From: Paulinella micropora
Taxonomy: Eukaryota; Cercozoa; Imbricatea; Euglyphida; Paulinellidae
Reading direction: 5' to 3'
Length of the DNA: 64,000 bases
NCBI GenBank assembly: GCA_019918135.1
Contig: WBZZ01001061.1
Location: 61,001 to 125,000 of the forward strand
The position numbers and the translations under genes were made by a program. This document shows positions 51,931 to 60,129 of this stretch, one piece after another (the first letter of the stretch is position 1; every line of letters starts with the position of its first letter). The notes under the pieces were generated by a model. It had not been told where the DNA came from. It ran no database searches and worked only from the letters and a program-made list of their open reading frames with translations.

Positions 51931-52488
51931 TCACGTACATTTGTGCGCGCTGGTAGCCGCGCGACCTGCCGCGTTGTTTGGTGACGACGGAGTGCGGAAA
52001 AGCCCCATGATACCAACTTGTTCTTTGCTGGGTTGTCCCGCGGGCGGTGACAGCTGCGCTGCCACATACAAGAGGCACAACAAGTCTCCAGCAGGCCCGA
52101 CGTCTGGCAGCGTGGCGCGAACACTGGCAAAGCACGGCTGCCGTAGACCCTCCTGCGACACGTAGCGGAGCGTCACCGCGCCGTCCAGCGCCAAATTTAC
52201 GAACAACACTCCGCCCGTGTTACTCGGTGGTACGAGGGCTAGTAGTTCTTGCTGCAAGGGCCCGCCTACTATCCGGGCCGTGCGCATGAAGCGACGCAGG
52301 CGCTTGAACTGCCACACGTTATCGGATCCCTCTCGGCACCAGTTTCTGTGGCTTTGCTTCCAGTTGTCTCGCTGGCACTGCTTGCTGCAGTACGTCGCGA
52401 AATGGCACCGCCCACACTTGAGAAAGCGGGGCTGCTCTGGTTCCTGCTTGACCTGGCACCCGAAGCACCTCACCGTGTACCACACCAT
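51931..52488 (-). CDS. MYND-type zinc-finger protein, intact
   Basis: 185 aa from ATG 52,488. Residues ~8-51 form a MYND finger: CFGC...CGRCHFATYCSKQCQRDNWKQSHRNWC, with the C-x2-C...C-x2-C...C-x3-C...H-x3-C spacing. The rest is a small domain with LVPPSNTGGVLFVNLALDGAVTLRYVS, unrecognised. MYND fingers bind proline-rich peptides in transcription regulators; many giant viruses carry them. Its start lies about 35 bases from the junction with AT-rich element 2 sequence, so its promoter may come from the neighbour. Function unknown. Confidence 0.75.
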   Translation of the reverse strand: MVWYTVRCFGCQVKQEPEQPRFLKCGRCHFATYCSKQCQRDNWKQSHRNWCREGSDNVWQFKRLRRFMRTARIVGGPLQQELLALVPPSNTGGVLFVNLALDGAVTLRYVSQEGLRQPCFASVRATLPDVGPAGDLLCLLYVAAQLSPPAGQPSKEQVGIMGLFRTPSSPNNAAGRAATSAHKCT

Positions 52489-52530
52489 GTGTGTGCCTCT
52501 CCACGGTGTGTTTCCATCGCTATATTTTAA

Positions 52531-52809
52531 TTAACCGAGAAATTCCAAACAAATAACAATTCTTCCAGCTAGCAGGTCAGTTTCAATATTACCGCTGTCT
52601 GTTTTAAGCACTTTAAATGTGTATTGTCTGTCGGTCCAGCCTACTACACCCAAATTGTAGCTGAAATTGGAAATGTTCGCCGTGTTGCTGTCAGCGAATG
52701 TGCCGATAATGCCGATGCGGTCCATATAAAGGATTTTCGTTTTCGTTTCAGAAGAGTCATTCATATAGTGGATAAACTTAACATTCATTCTAGTTGGGGT
52801 AACGCTCAA
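52531..52809 (-). CDS. 92-aa viral protein, intact
   Basis: Intact homologue of 833-1,111: ATG 52,809, 92 aa, containing MDRIGIIGTFADSN and VVGWTDRQYTFKV. The GC-rich block starts about 10 bases after its stop, exactly where element 1 has the packaging ATPase. Unknown function; conserved neighbour order (TM protein, Cys-rich protein, this gene). Confidence 0.6.
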   Translation of the reverse strand: MSVTPTRMNVKFIHYMNDSSETKTKILYMDRIGIIGTFADSNTANISNFSYNLGVVGWTDRQYTFKVLKTDSGNIETDLLAGRIVICLEFLG

Positions 52810-52829
52810 TTGAATTTTTTGTCAAATGT

Positions 52830-53167
52830 CTTGCTACCATTAACTCCTCCTGGAAAATCATTACTTAGAAAAATAATCTGTTGGTATTTATAGTCTGTCA
52901 TTGTGATACCCTCTATACTAATGCTCATAAACTTTTTATTAATTAATATTTCTGCTCGGACCGCTTGTGATTTCTATTCACGGGTTAGTGATAAAAAATG
53001 AAAGTTGTGTGTGGTGTATTCAAAAAGGAATAGAAACCAAATTTAAATGTGTTTTCATAAATAACGGAAATAATGATTGTCGTAGTTTTGATGAAGCTAT
53101 TCCGCTAATCTGTGCTGGTGATGCTTCTTGGTATAAAACTCAGCTATATGAATGTTCACTTCTTTGA
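52830..53167 (+). pseudogene. Cys-rich protein homologue, frameshifted
   Basis: Pieces matching 478-828 are GKSLLRKIICWYL, then RTACDFYSR, then a frame from 52,967 with ESCVWCIQKGIETKFKC and an end YECSLL. A stop after WYL and a register change near 53,000 separate them. Same position relative to the 92-aa and TM genes as in element 1. Confidence 0.5.
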
Positions 53168-53497
53168 ACTAGAAGGCGAAGGAAGGCAGATGCCAATGAG
53201 TAAGGTCAAAATACCTACATAAGTGTTGGCCGTTTCGCACTGAATGTTTTTTTCAGATAACCTCACGATACAAAGGGTTATAATCGCGATAATTATACCC
53301 ATTTGAAATAAGTATTTGATAAGTCTGCTGTCGGTTTTTCGCTTAGACATACAACAGTCCCAGTTGTCTTCGTATTCGTGGTCTAATTTCTTTTCTTCCT
53401 GTTTAATTTGGACATCAATCACACGGTTCTTCAACTCTGGTGTGAGTTCGCCTCCATCTACTTCTATGACTCTGCGTGTTGTACGGGCAAAGGACAT
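53156..53497 (-). CDS. Two-TM-segment viral membrane protein, intact, MITE-derived start
   Basis: 113 aa from ATG 53,497, located in the terminal repeat of a MITE-like element. Acidic/basic N-terminal half with DNWDCC, then hydrophobic YLFQMGIIIAIITLCIV, a short CE loop, and hydrophobic GILTLLIGICLPSP with a SSSKK tail. Homologous from residue ~12 to the element 1 protein, whose first residues differ completely (MSNNTTRLHR). The first five codons therefore come from the inserted repeat. Overlaps the opposing Cys-rich gene by 12 bases. Function unknown. Confidence 0.65.
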   Translation of the reverse strand: MSFARTTRRVIEVDGGELTPELKNRVIDVQIKQEEKKLDHEYEDNWDCCMSKRKTDSRLIKYLFQMGIIIAIITLCIVRLSEKNIQCETANTYVGILTLLIGICLPSPSSSKK

Positions 53498-53757
53498 TTC
53501 GGCAATTGAAAGGTAGCCAGAGAAAATTTTTCGGGAGAGATTGTCGGGCGGGGAAAAAATTAAAGGTGCAAAAAAATTCCCCGCCCGCCTTTTTTTCCCT
53601 AAAAATTTTCTGTCGCTACACAGTGATTGCCGAAATGTCCTTCGCGAAAAAAATTTTTCTGTGGTGTGCCGCAATTTGCGGCAAAATACGAGTGTCCGTA
53701 TCTCCCGGAATCTTTCACCTTTGGCGCGAAATTCACCGGAAAACCGAAACTAGTGAA
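53485..53757 (-). repeat. Repeat unit C: MITE-like element plus leader segment, end of element 2
   Basis: Inverted copy of unit B (47,250-47,515; base x maps to 101,002-x). After CTAGTG (53,757) the sequence changes to retroelement coding sequence, so this is the boundary of element 2 here. Confidence 0.65.
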
Positions 53758-55013
53758 CCCGAGAGCCTAATATCCCAACCTCACTTCTGCATCCAAAAGA
53801 CACTTGGGCAGATGAGGATGAGTTGTTCGGGATGAGACTAAGAGCGAAGATGGAGGCGGAACAAATAGTTGCGGCGCACAGGGAGGCAGAGCGCAGAAAG
53901 ACTGACGCACAAGGAGTGCGACAAGCGCACTTAGATCAAGTCCGTTTCCAGGTTGGGGATATTGTACTCTTGTACCATCCTCAAGTCCCTAAGGGGGTTA
54001 GCTCTAAGCTGTTTACCCACTGGAAAGGACCATACCAGATCATGGAACAGATGGGACCTCTGAATTATAAGATCAGGGGTAGAGGGAAGATGCAGATTGT
54101 GAATGTTCGAAGGCTGATCAAATATGACCCCTTCTTACTTGAGGATGAATCCGTTGAGGAGGCGTTGAAACGGATGGAGGACTTCAAAGAGGTACCGCCT
54201 ATACAGAAGGAGGATACCTTAGAGGAGGAGAATGCCTAGCGGGCACCTGCCACGGAGAAGGAGGAGACCGAGAAGGAGAGTAAGGAAGACTCAAACCGCA
54301 AAAGCGCGGCGGGGACTCAGTCTAAAGCCCCCATAGTCCGCGGCGGTACGAAGGAGAAGTTCACGGAGGCGCAGAGGAGGAGAGCGCAAAACGATCTCAT
54401 CTTCGACCAACCGAGGAAGGTGGCAAGGTCGACGCGAGCGACGGATGTCCATGGAGGAGGAGGGGAGAAGGACACTAACCCGAACGCGGGTAATGTGGAC
54501 ATTCGACATGTGCGATGGAAGGAAGGAGAGGCGATTGCGGCCATCAAGTGGGTCCGAGACGCTTTTTATCTGTTGAGACCGGCAGAATCTCATGTTGCCG
54601 ATGACACTCTCTCAGATCTTTATCTCATGCGAGCCGTGGCGGTCCCGCAGACTACACGGGCAGCACGGACATCGAAGAGATCCTTAGCAGCAAAAACGAT
54701 ACAACCGGTACTCCATTTCTGGAGAAGCATGGACCCTGTTGAGGATCCAAAAGCTAGACAATATTTACCGGTGTACAAAGACGCGAAAAATCTCGAGACA
54801 TGGGATGATACTATTACCCTTCGAGACAAAGACCACACTGCGTGGACTATTCAGTCACTGCCTAGAGGAGTGCTTGACATTCCTTTTGACTTATCTTTGG
54901 GCGCCATCCCTAACAAAATATGGGACATTCTGGAGGAGTCGAAGTTTGACTTGACTTTTGTTGGCGGCCCGCCACCTGGCAAAGGGGTTCGCGCAAGGCG
55001 ACGAAGGCAGTAA
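53758..55013 (+). pseudogene. Ty3/Gypsy-like retroelement fragment: integrase C-terminus and downstream region
   Basis: From 53,823 the frame shows FQVGDIVLLYHPQ...KLFTHWKGPYQIMEQMGPLNYKI...VRRLIKY, the C-terminal domain pattern of Ty3/Gypsy-type integrases. TAG at 54,237-54,239 interrupts, but the same frame continues to TAA/TAG at 55,013 with an Arg/Glu-rich then mixed domain (RHVRWKEGEAIAAIKWV, PNKIWDIL) that I do not recognise. The fragment starts directly at the end of element 2, so its 5' part is missing. Confidence 0.55.
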
Positions 55014-55671
55014 GTGACATTTTTTTCTTTTATCACGCGTCGGACATTGAAAGCTGCATGTGGATTAATCTCATAGTGCCCATGTCAGATCATGTCTTAT
55101 TAAAATGTTTTTATACCATTGTTGTTACTTGGCATTTTTATCGCAACATATGAGTGCGAGGGTCAATCGGCAAATGGATACGACACCGTATAAGGGGATC
55201 GCTTGTGAGTTTAGCGATGGTGTTCCTGGTACGACCCTGCTTCAAGTATCCAGGGTGATGTTCTCAAAAAATGTTCTCATAGTAGACATATTAAATTTTT
55301 TTCTTTGGATATACTTAATATCGTCATACCAGCACGGTCCGTCTCTACTTGTGTCGGCATATCGCATGGTCGGGCTCACTCACCCCGGCTTTGGATATAG
55401 TTATTAGGTCTGGCCCCCTAGTACTATATTAAGGTAACCGATTGAATACAAGGGTATGTTATTAAAAGACAATGTATTTACTGATCGGAAGTGTTTTTGG
55501 AGAAGGAGAAAAATTATAACGCTGCTTTTATTGCAATAGTAATACTATTTGTTCTTGACATACTGCCTCAGAATTAAGTTACGGGGGGGACAACAAGTGT
55601 GGAAGGAGGAGTTTTTATTTACAAAAACGAGGCTGGAGATTTATAGTTGACTCGTGTCTGGCGTATGCGTT
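55014..55671. other. Unassigned sequence, possible retroelement 3' end
   Basis: No supported gene. A purine/G-run ACGGGGGGGAC near 55,580 could be a polypurine tract before an LTR, but no LTR pair is seen. Confidence 0.3.
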
Positions 55672-55986
55672 TTATATATCCACTGCACCGTCTATCCGTG
55701 GGTTAATGCACTTAGTTGCGACACCCCGTAGCGTTTGTGCAGAAAAGAAATCAGCAATTATATGACGAAAATATTGCATATTTCCGTCATAAAAACGGGA
55801 AGGGGTACTGTAGGCATCACCCCCCGGATAGCCGGTAAAAAGTACCCTTTTTCTGGTGTCAGGTGCACCTAGTTTTTTCCCATTATTTTCAATATCGTTT
55901 GGCCGGATTTGACCTAATGCCATTTTAACCTTGGTCTGTTGCAGTTTTCTTTTCGGCTTCACTGAGCTAATATAACGAGACATCAT
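55672..55986 (-). CDS. 104-aa protein of unknown function
   Basis: Frame from an N-terminal basic region (SVKPKRKLQQTKVK) to a mixed region with LFTGYPGGDAYSTPSRFYDGNMQYF. Adjacent to and downstream of the PolB fragment on the same strand; probably part of element 3. No family recognised. It could also be a fragment of a larger gene. Confidence 0.35.
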   Translation of the reverse strand: MMSRYISSVKPKRKLQQTKVKMALGQIRPNDIENNGKKLGAPDTRKRVLFTGYPGGDAYSTPSRFYDGNMQYFRHIIADFFSAQTLRGVATKCINPRIDGAVDI

Positions 55987-56026
55987 TCTCTTTTGGGGAT
56001 TTGTGTCTGGTTGTATTACAGACTTT

Positions 56027-57210
56027 TTATTGAGCTATCTTCGGGGATTGTAACAATTTAAATCCTTCCGCCCCTTGAGTATATCCGACTATATAGCAGT
56101 CGTGAATATCAAAGCCGTCAGCGAGAGTGTTATTTCTAAAAGTTTCTAGGTCGTAATGAATAACTTCATCTTTGTTATTAATTTTATCCTTATCAAATTT
56201 GGTTATCAAATGTCTTCGTCCGTTCTTCAAAAATTTTCTATTCGCATAATTTATCATTTTTGGATTACAAGTGTGTTTTTTGATATATTTCCTTAAACAT
56301 TTTTCACATTTTTGTTTATATCTTTTAGTTAATCCAAAATAATGGTTGTTCTCTAAATAAATCATAATGTCTGCTTCTCCAATGTTATTCGTGCTTATAG
56401 TTTCTCTTGTTAAGGCATTTGTTATTTCGTATGTCTTCCCTTCCTTTATCAAAGTATTAAGGATTTTTACGGCGGTAGAAAATGGTATAGGGCAATCATT
56501 AGAAAGATTGAATTGTTCTCTAATATCATTACATCTTTTTTTGTTAATGAGTGGTATATTAAGAATGTCTTTACAGAGAAAGAATAAACAATTATTATTT
56601 TTGCTAGCGGGAGATATCAATATATTTTCATCCGATATTGTTTTTTTGCATTTGTTTTTTCCCTCATAACAACCGCCTCCGTTTTCTTGAACTACTACTA
56701 CCTTAGCGTATTCAATAATCCTGTCATAACCTAGTCCAGACGCTTCAATATTGCTTATGTTGAACTCATTCAACATTTCAATAAAATCGTCATAGTTTTT
56801 TATTTGAAACGAATTAAATGTTTTCTTTTTATAATATCTATTTAATTCTTCGTGGTCGGTTATGTAGGTTATAGTAATATGAACGTCCGCATTTCCTGTC
56901 ATACCATTTCTTTTTGCATATAATAGTATAGGAAGTAGAACCTCTCGCTCTAATGCGTCAGTATCATAAAAGTTTATGTTTAATCCTTGCTTCTCATATG
57001 TAAGAGAGTTTAATCTATTGTCTCGCCTAGATTTTAACTCTACTACTTTGATTTCCCTTTTGTTTTCCCTGATTTTAGTCTCTTTGAGTTTCTGTTTGGA
57101 CGCTAATAGTTCAGCAACCTTAACCTTGTTGCGAGCCTTAGCCTTCAACAAATCAATCACATTTTGTCTGGTCTTGATGATGTTGGTAATGGTGGTGACC
57201 TATATTTTAG
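56027..57210 (-). pseudogene. N-terminal half of a second, divergent protein-primed PolB (element 3)
   Basis: About 380 codons: Lys/Arg-rich start, NNCLFFLCKDILNIP (counterpart of the INNDDNICLARA block), a zinc-type KCEKCLRKYIKKHTC segment, and VIHYDLETF, the exonuclease I motif (DxE). It then stops soon after GYTQGAEGF, so the exonuclease II-III and palm regions are missing. The sequence differs greatly from the PolB of elements 1 and 2. The probable start region (GTCACCACCATTACC) has no ATG, which suggests a lost start codon. An AAAATATAGG motif lies just upstream (about 57,199-57,208). Confidence 0.6.
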
Positions 57211-57384
57211 TTTTATATTATTGGGAAATATAAAATACTAATTTTTTTTCTTAATGATTATATCATAAAGAACATTATTTCTTTAAATGGAAATTAATTA
57301 ATTACAAAAAATTAAAATCGTATAAACTAGTTGTTTAATCCTAAAATGAGTATCCCTCTAGTCTTATTTCTTTTATCATACTTT

Positions 57385-57806
57385 TTAATGAAAATAACGT
57401 TCCCTGTTGGGATATTTAGCAACTATGGTTCTTGAAATCGCTTTTTTGCTTTCACAAAGATAACAGAATTTAATGTTTGAATTTTCTCTCATAAGGGTAA
57501 GCAACGATAATTCTTCATTCACTTCTGGATTATCAAATCGTTTAATACATTCAGAACCTATAATCATTTCTTCCCCACTCCGCTTATGTTTTATGACATA
57601 GTTTTTTGTTATTTCGTGTGAGCAACAGCATTTATTTTCAGAACCATTAACGTCCCTATAACCCGCCAATCGTTTGTATTCCATTTACCATCTGGAGCGA
57701 CGAATCTAATCGCGTTGATTAAATTTGAAAAATATTTCCCTTTTTCATAATCAATATGTAAAGTCAAATCATTATATGACCAATAAGTTCGATTGTTGTA
57801 TGTCAT
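57385..57806 (-). pseudogene. Small zinc-binding protein, frameshifted
   Basis: ATG 57,806 gives a ~60-residue region (TYWSYNDLTLHIDYEKGKYF...NAIRFVAPDGKWNTNDWR). After a register change near 57,660-57,680 the other frame continues with CCCSHEITKNYVIKHKRSG then GSECIKRF and a FCYLC pair. The C.CxH...Y...N/H...IG.EC...F pattern is a zinc ribbon seen in large DNA viruses and Polinton-like elements. Role unknown. Confidence 0.5.
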
Positions 57807-57829
57807 AATGATTATATCATAAAGATATA

Positions 57830-58051
57830 TTATTGTTTAATATGTAATTCATCGTTAAGAATTCTTTTATCTTCCTTCATTTTGGCTCTTTTCTCTTTCC
57901 GCGCTATTAATATTTTTTCCTTGTTCTTTTCATAATATGATTTACTAGAGGTTCTATATATCTCAGGTTTCTTCTTGGCATACTTACCAGAAGAAATGGA
58001 ATGAGCCTTTTTCCTTTCTTCTTCTGTGTTATACTTCCTTCGGGCAGGCAT
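57830..58051 (-). CDS. 73-aa basic protein
   Basis: Intact: MPARRKYNTEEERKKAHSI, KYAKKKPEIYR, then YYEKNKEKILIARKEKRAK. Repeated helix-forming Lys/Glu blocks of the kind found next to HNH/GIY-type genes in viruses. Homologue remnants at 12,470-12,710 in element 1. Likely DNA- or RNA-binding; inferred. Confidence 0.5.
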   Translation of the reverse strand: MPARRKYNTEEERKKAHSISSGKYAKKKPEIYRTSSKSYYEKNKEKILIARKEKRAKMKEDKRILNDELHIKQ

Positions 58052-58097
58052 CCTATTAGTCTTATATAGTCATAATGATTTATTCCTTAAATAAAAA

Positions 58098-58370
58098 TTA
58101 ATTGTTTTTGTAATATCTTTCTATGTCATCCTTTCTACGAGTTATACGAATAACTTTATGTCCGCCTATCATAACCTCTTCTTTCTCTGCGAAAAAATCT
58201 CTATGAAAGTCTGATTTTTCGTGTTGATATTTTCCATATATCCCTATTACCTTACCACATACACAAGTATATTTCTGCTTTCTTCTTTCCTTTACATATT
58301 CCGCTCGCTTCTGTTTGCGGTCAATCATAATGTTTATATTAATAAAATAATCTTTCTTTTTACAATACAT
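58098..58370 (-). CDS. Small zinc-finger protein
   Basis: 90-aa frame; the likely start is the internal Met before IDRKQKRAEYV (58,328). Finger YTCVCGKVIGIYGKYQHEKSDFH has C-x-C...H-x4-5-H spacing, then a charged tail. One of three small zinc/basic genes between PolB and the terminal repeat of element 3. Confidence 0.5.
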   Translation of the reverse strand: MYCKKKDYFININIMIDRKQKRAEYVKERRKQKYTCVCGKVIGIYGKYQHEKSDFHRDFFAEKEEVMIGGHKVIRITRRKDDIERYYKNN

Positions 58371-58439
58371 ATGTTTTCTCTCAGTGCTCTGTGGAGGGCT
58401 CTTTGGGGTGTTTTGTGTTCAATCTATAATCTCTTTTAG

Positions 58440-58780
58440 ATTATAGATATTATTGATTTTCGTTTTTATTAAAAAACCTAAAAAAAATTTCTAAACTTTT
58501 TCTTGTTTTTATTTAAAAGCGAAATGAAGAGTAAGAGAGATTTCTTTATTTTGTTTGCTTGTATTGATTGAAATTTTTGATTTTGTTATTTTGGTGTTTT
58601 GACGCTTAGTATTGATTTGCGGGAGATTAATAGGAGAGCGAATTCGTTTTTAAAAGCGTCATTTTGAGGCACGAAAATGACTTTGAAAAAAACGATATTA
58701 TACTACTACTATATTCAAAATCATGAAAAATAGAAAAACAGAAAACAAAAAAAAAAGAATTTTGTCTTTTTGTTGGTTTC
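58440..58780. other. AT-rich subterminal region of element 3
   Basis: No gene. Contains GACGCTTAGTATT...GGGAGATTAATAGGAGAGCGAA (58,611-58,656), a partial, shortened version of the inner part of the terminal repeat at 59,205-59,434. Confidence 0.45.
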
Positions 58781-59149
58781 TCATTTTTGCCACGATACAT
58801 ATGCTCTATGTTTCAATGATTTCTCGTGTGTTTTTATAGTTGAAGGTAATGAAGAAACTATACGACCACACCCGCATTGATACTTTTCACTTTGCTTCTT
58901 CTGTGCCCATGCTATGCTGTATTCTTGCTTTTTGATTTTTTTATCATTATCCCACATTTCTTTTTTTGGTTTAATGTTTACATCATACTACTCCTGTGCC
59001 TGTTGTAATGCTTCTTCTTTCATTCTCTTACTATTAATAGAATTTTTTTTGCTATTTTGTTTTCCGTCCTCTGTCCATTTCACACAGACCATGTGCTTCT
59101 TTTCATTATTCATTACATACACACCTCCCTTTGAACAATACTTCGCCAT
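58781..59149 (-). pseudogene. Zinc-finger protein with in-frame TAG
   Basis: ATG 59,149 (MAKYCSKGGVYVMNNEKK) runs 53 codons to TAG 58,988-58,990. The same frame then continues 69 codons to TGA at 58,781-58,783, including YQCGCGRIVSSLPSTIKTHE and SLKHRAYVSW. The finger (C-x-C...H-x4-H) resembles the one at 58,098-58,370, suggesting paralogues. Either one nonsense change or two genes. Confidence 0.45.
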
Positions 59150-59204
59150 TGTCGTCCTATATTTGTATTAATTCTTTTCTTTAATATATAATTCAATATA
59201 GCAC

Positions 59205-59434
59205 ACTTTCAATACAGAGCAAATTTTTTTTGGAAAAAAGATAAGGGGGCTCAGGACACCACGAAAGAATAAGAAAAGGGGGATACGGACGCTTAGTATT
59301 AATAGTTTGTGAAAAAGTGTGATTTTCTAGTTTTGCTAGTTTTTGTTAATTAATAGGAGAGCAAAATATGGCGAAATGGGCTAAATTTATGTATATGAAT
59401 ATAAAGATAACTGTCCAATAGTAATACCCTTAGT
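59205..59434 (+). repeat. Terminal repeat of element 3 (same family as 12,797-13,029)
   Basis: From ACTTTCAATACAGAGCAAA to TAGTAATACCCTTAGTA, nearly identical to the element 1 end. The unrelated flank begins GTTCAGCTTTCCC. Same relation to polB (reading away from the end). Confidence 0.65.
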
Positions 59435-60056
59435 AGTTCAGCTTTCCCAAGTAAACCAGCAATAAAGCCCTGGAGGCACTGGCAAAGATTGCGAACGTTT
59501 ACAAAATTTGTACGGTGGCACTTTTCACCAGGATCAGCTGTCTTTCTGTGTTTGTCTGTCTGTCTGTCTTCTTCTTCTTCTTCATTTTTATTGAGAGAAC
59601 AATTTTACAATTGGACTCAGGGAACGTCCACGTGAAAAGTATAGCTAGTAAGTTATACCTTTATCTAAGGTGGAAACCTAGTTATTCAGTACTAGTTGAG
59701 CGTATTAAGGAAGATATCGATATTAAATTAGTATTCAGCTGCTCAGTATTAATATTATATTATAGTTATTAAAATTAATATTTCTGTTTAGATATATTGT
59801 GCGGTGATATTAATATTATGTTGTTATGTTATGTATATATGTTATTGTAAAGGTGTAGTCGTTTATGTGCGGCGGCCCCCCCTCTCTTTTCTTTTCCATC
59901 TAGAAGAAGTGAAAGAGAGAGAGAGAGAGAGAGAGAGAGAAATGAGAGAAAGAGAGAGAGAGGGGGGAGTTGAGAGTGGGCGTGGTTGACCATATACGTC
60001 GATTGATCCGGAGAGTTCTCCTTCAGGTAGTAGACAAAGGAGCAAGCTTGGTGTTC

Positions 60057-60120
<64 letters not shown>
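59435..60120. other. Flank with GA and CT microsatellites
   Basis: No gene. (TCTG)n at about 59,553-59,570 and CTTCTT at 59,570-59,582. (GA)n lies at 59,909-59,963 and (TC)n at 60,060-60,121; the last two are complementary and could pair in a hairpin with a ~100-base loop. Confidence 0.6.

Positions 60121-60129
<9 letters not shown>

Larger units (their letters stand above)
42724..52520. other. GC-rich virus-like block: two inverted copies embedded in element 2
   Basis: Base composition changes sharply from AT-rich viral to very GC-rich at 42,724 and back at about 46,860, then again at 47,662 and about 52,520. Copy 1 (42,724-46,860) and copy 2 (47,662-52,520) are inverted; base x in one maps to about 93,251-x in the other over the shared 42,724-45,588 / 47,662-50,527. 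Genes are intronless and tightly packed, unlike the spliced host gene. The block occupies the place where element 2 should have ATPase and coiled-coil genes. Confidence 0.75.

Noticed and set aside
57160-57233. Integrase or recombinase of the viral elements
   Set aside because: I looked for rve-type (DDE) or tyrosine recombinase motifs next to all three elements and saw none; the only DDE-like motifs belong to the transposon relic at 17.6-18.0 kb and the Gypsy-like fragment.
59909-60121. Terminal inverted repeats of a transposon (GA tract against CT tract)
   Set aside because: They are simple microsatellites; no specific ends or coding content between them.
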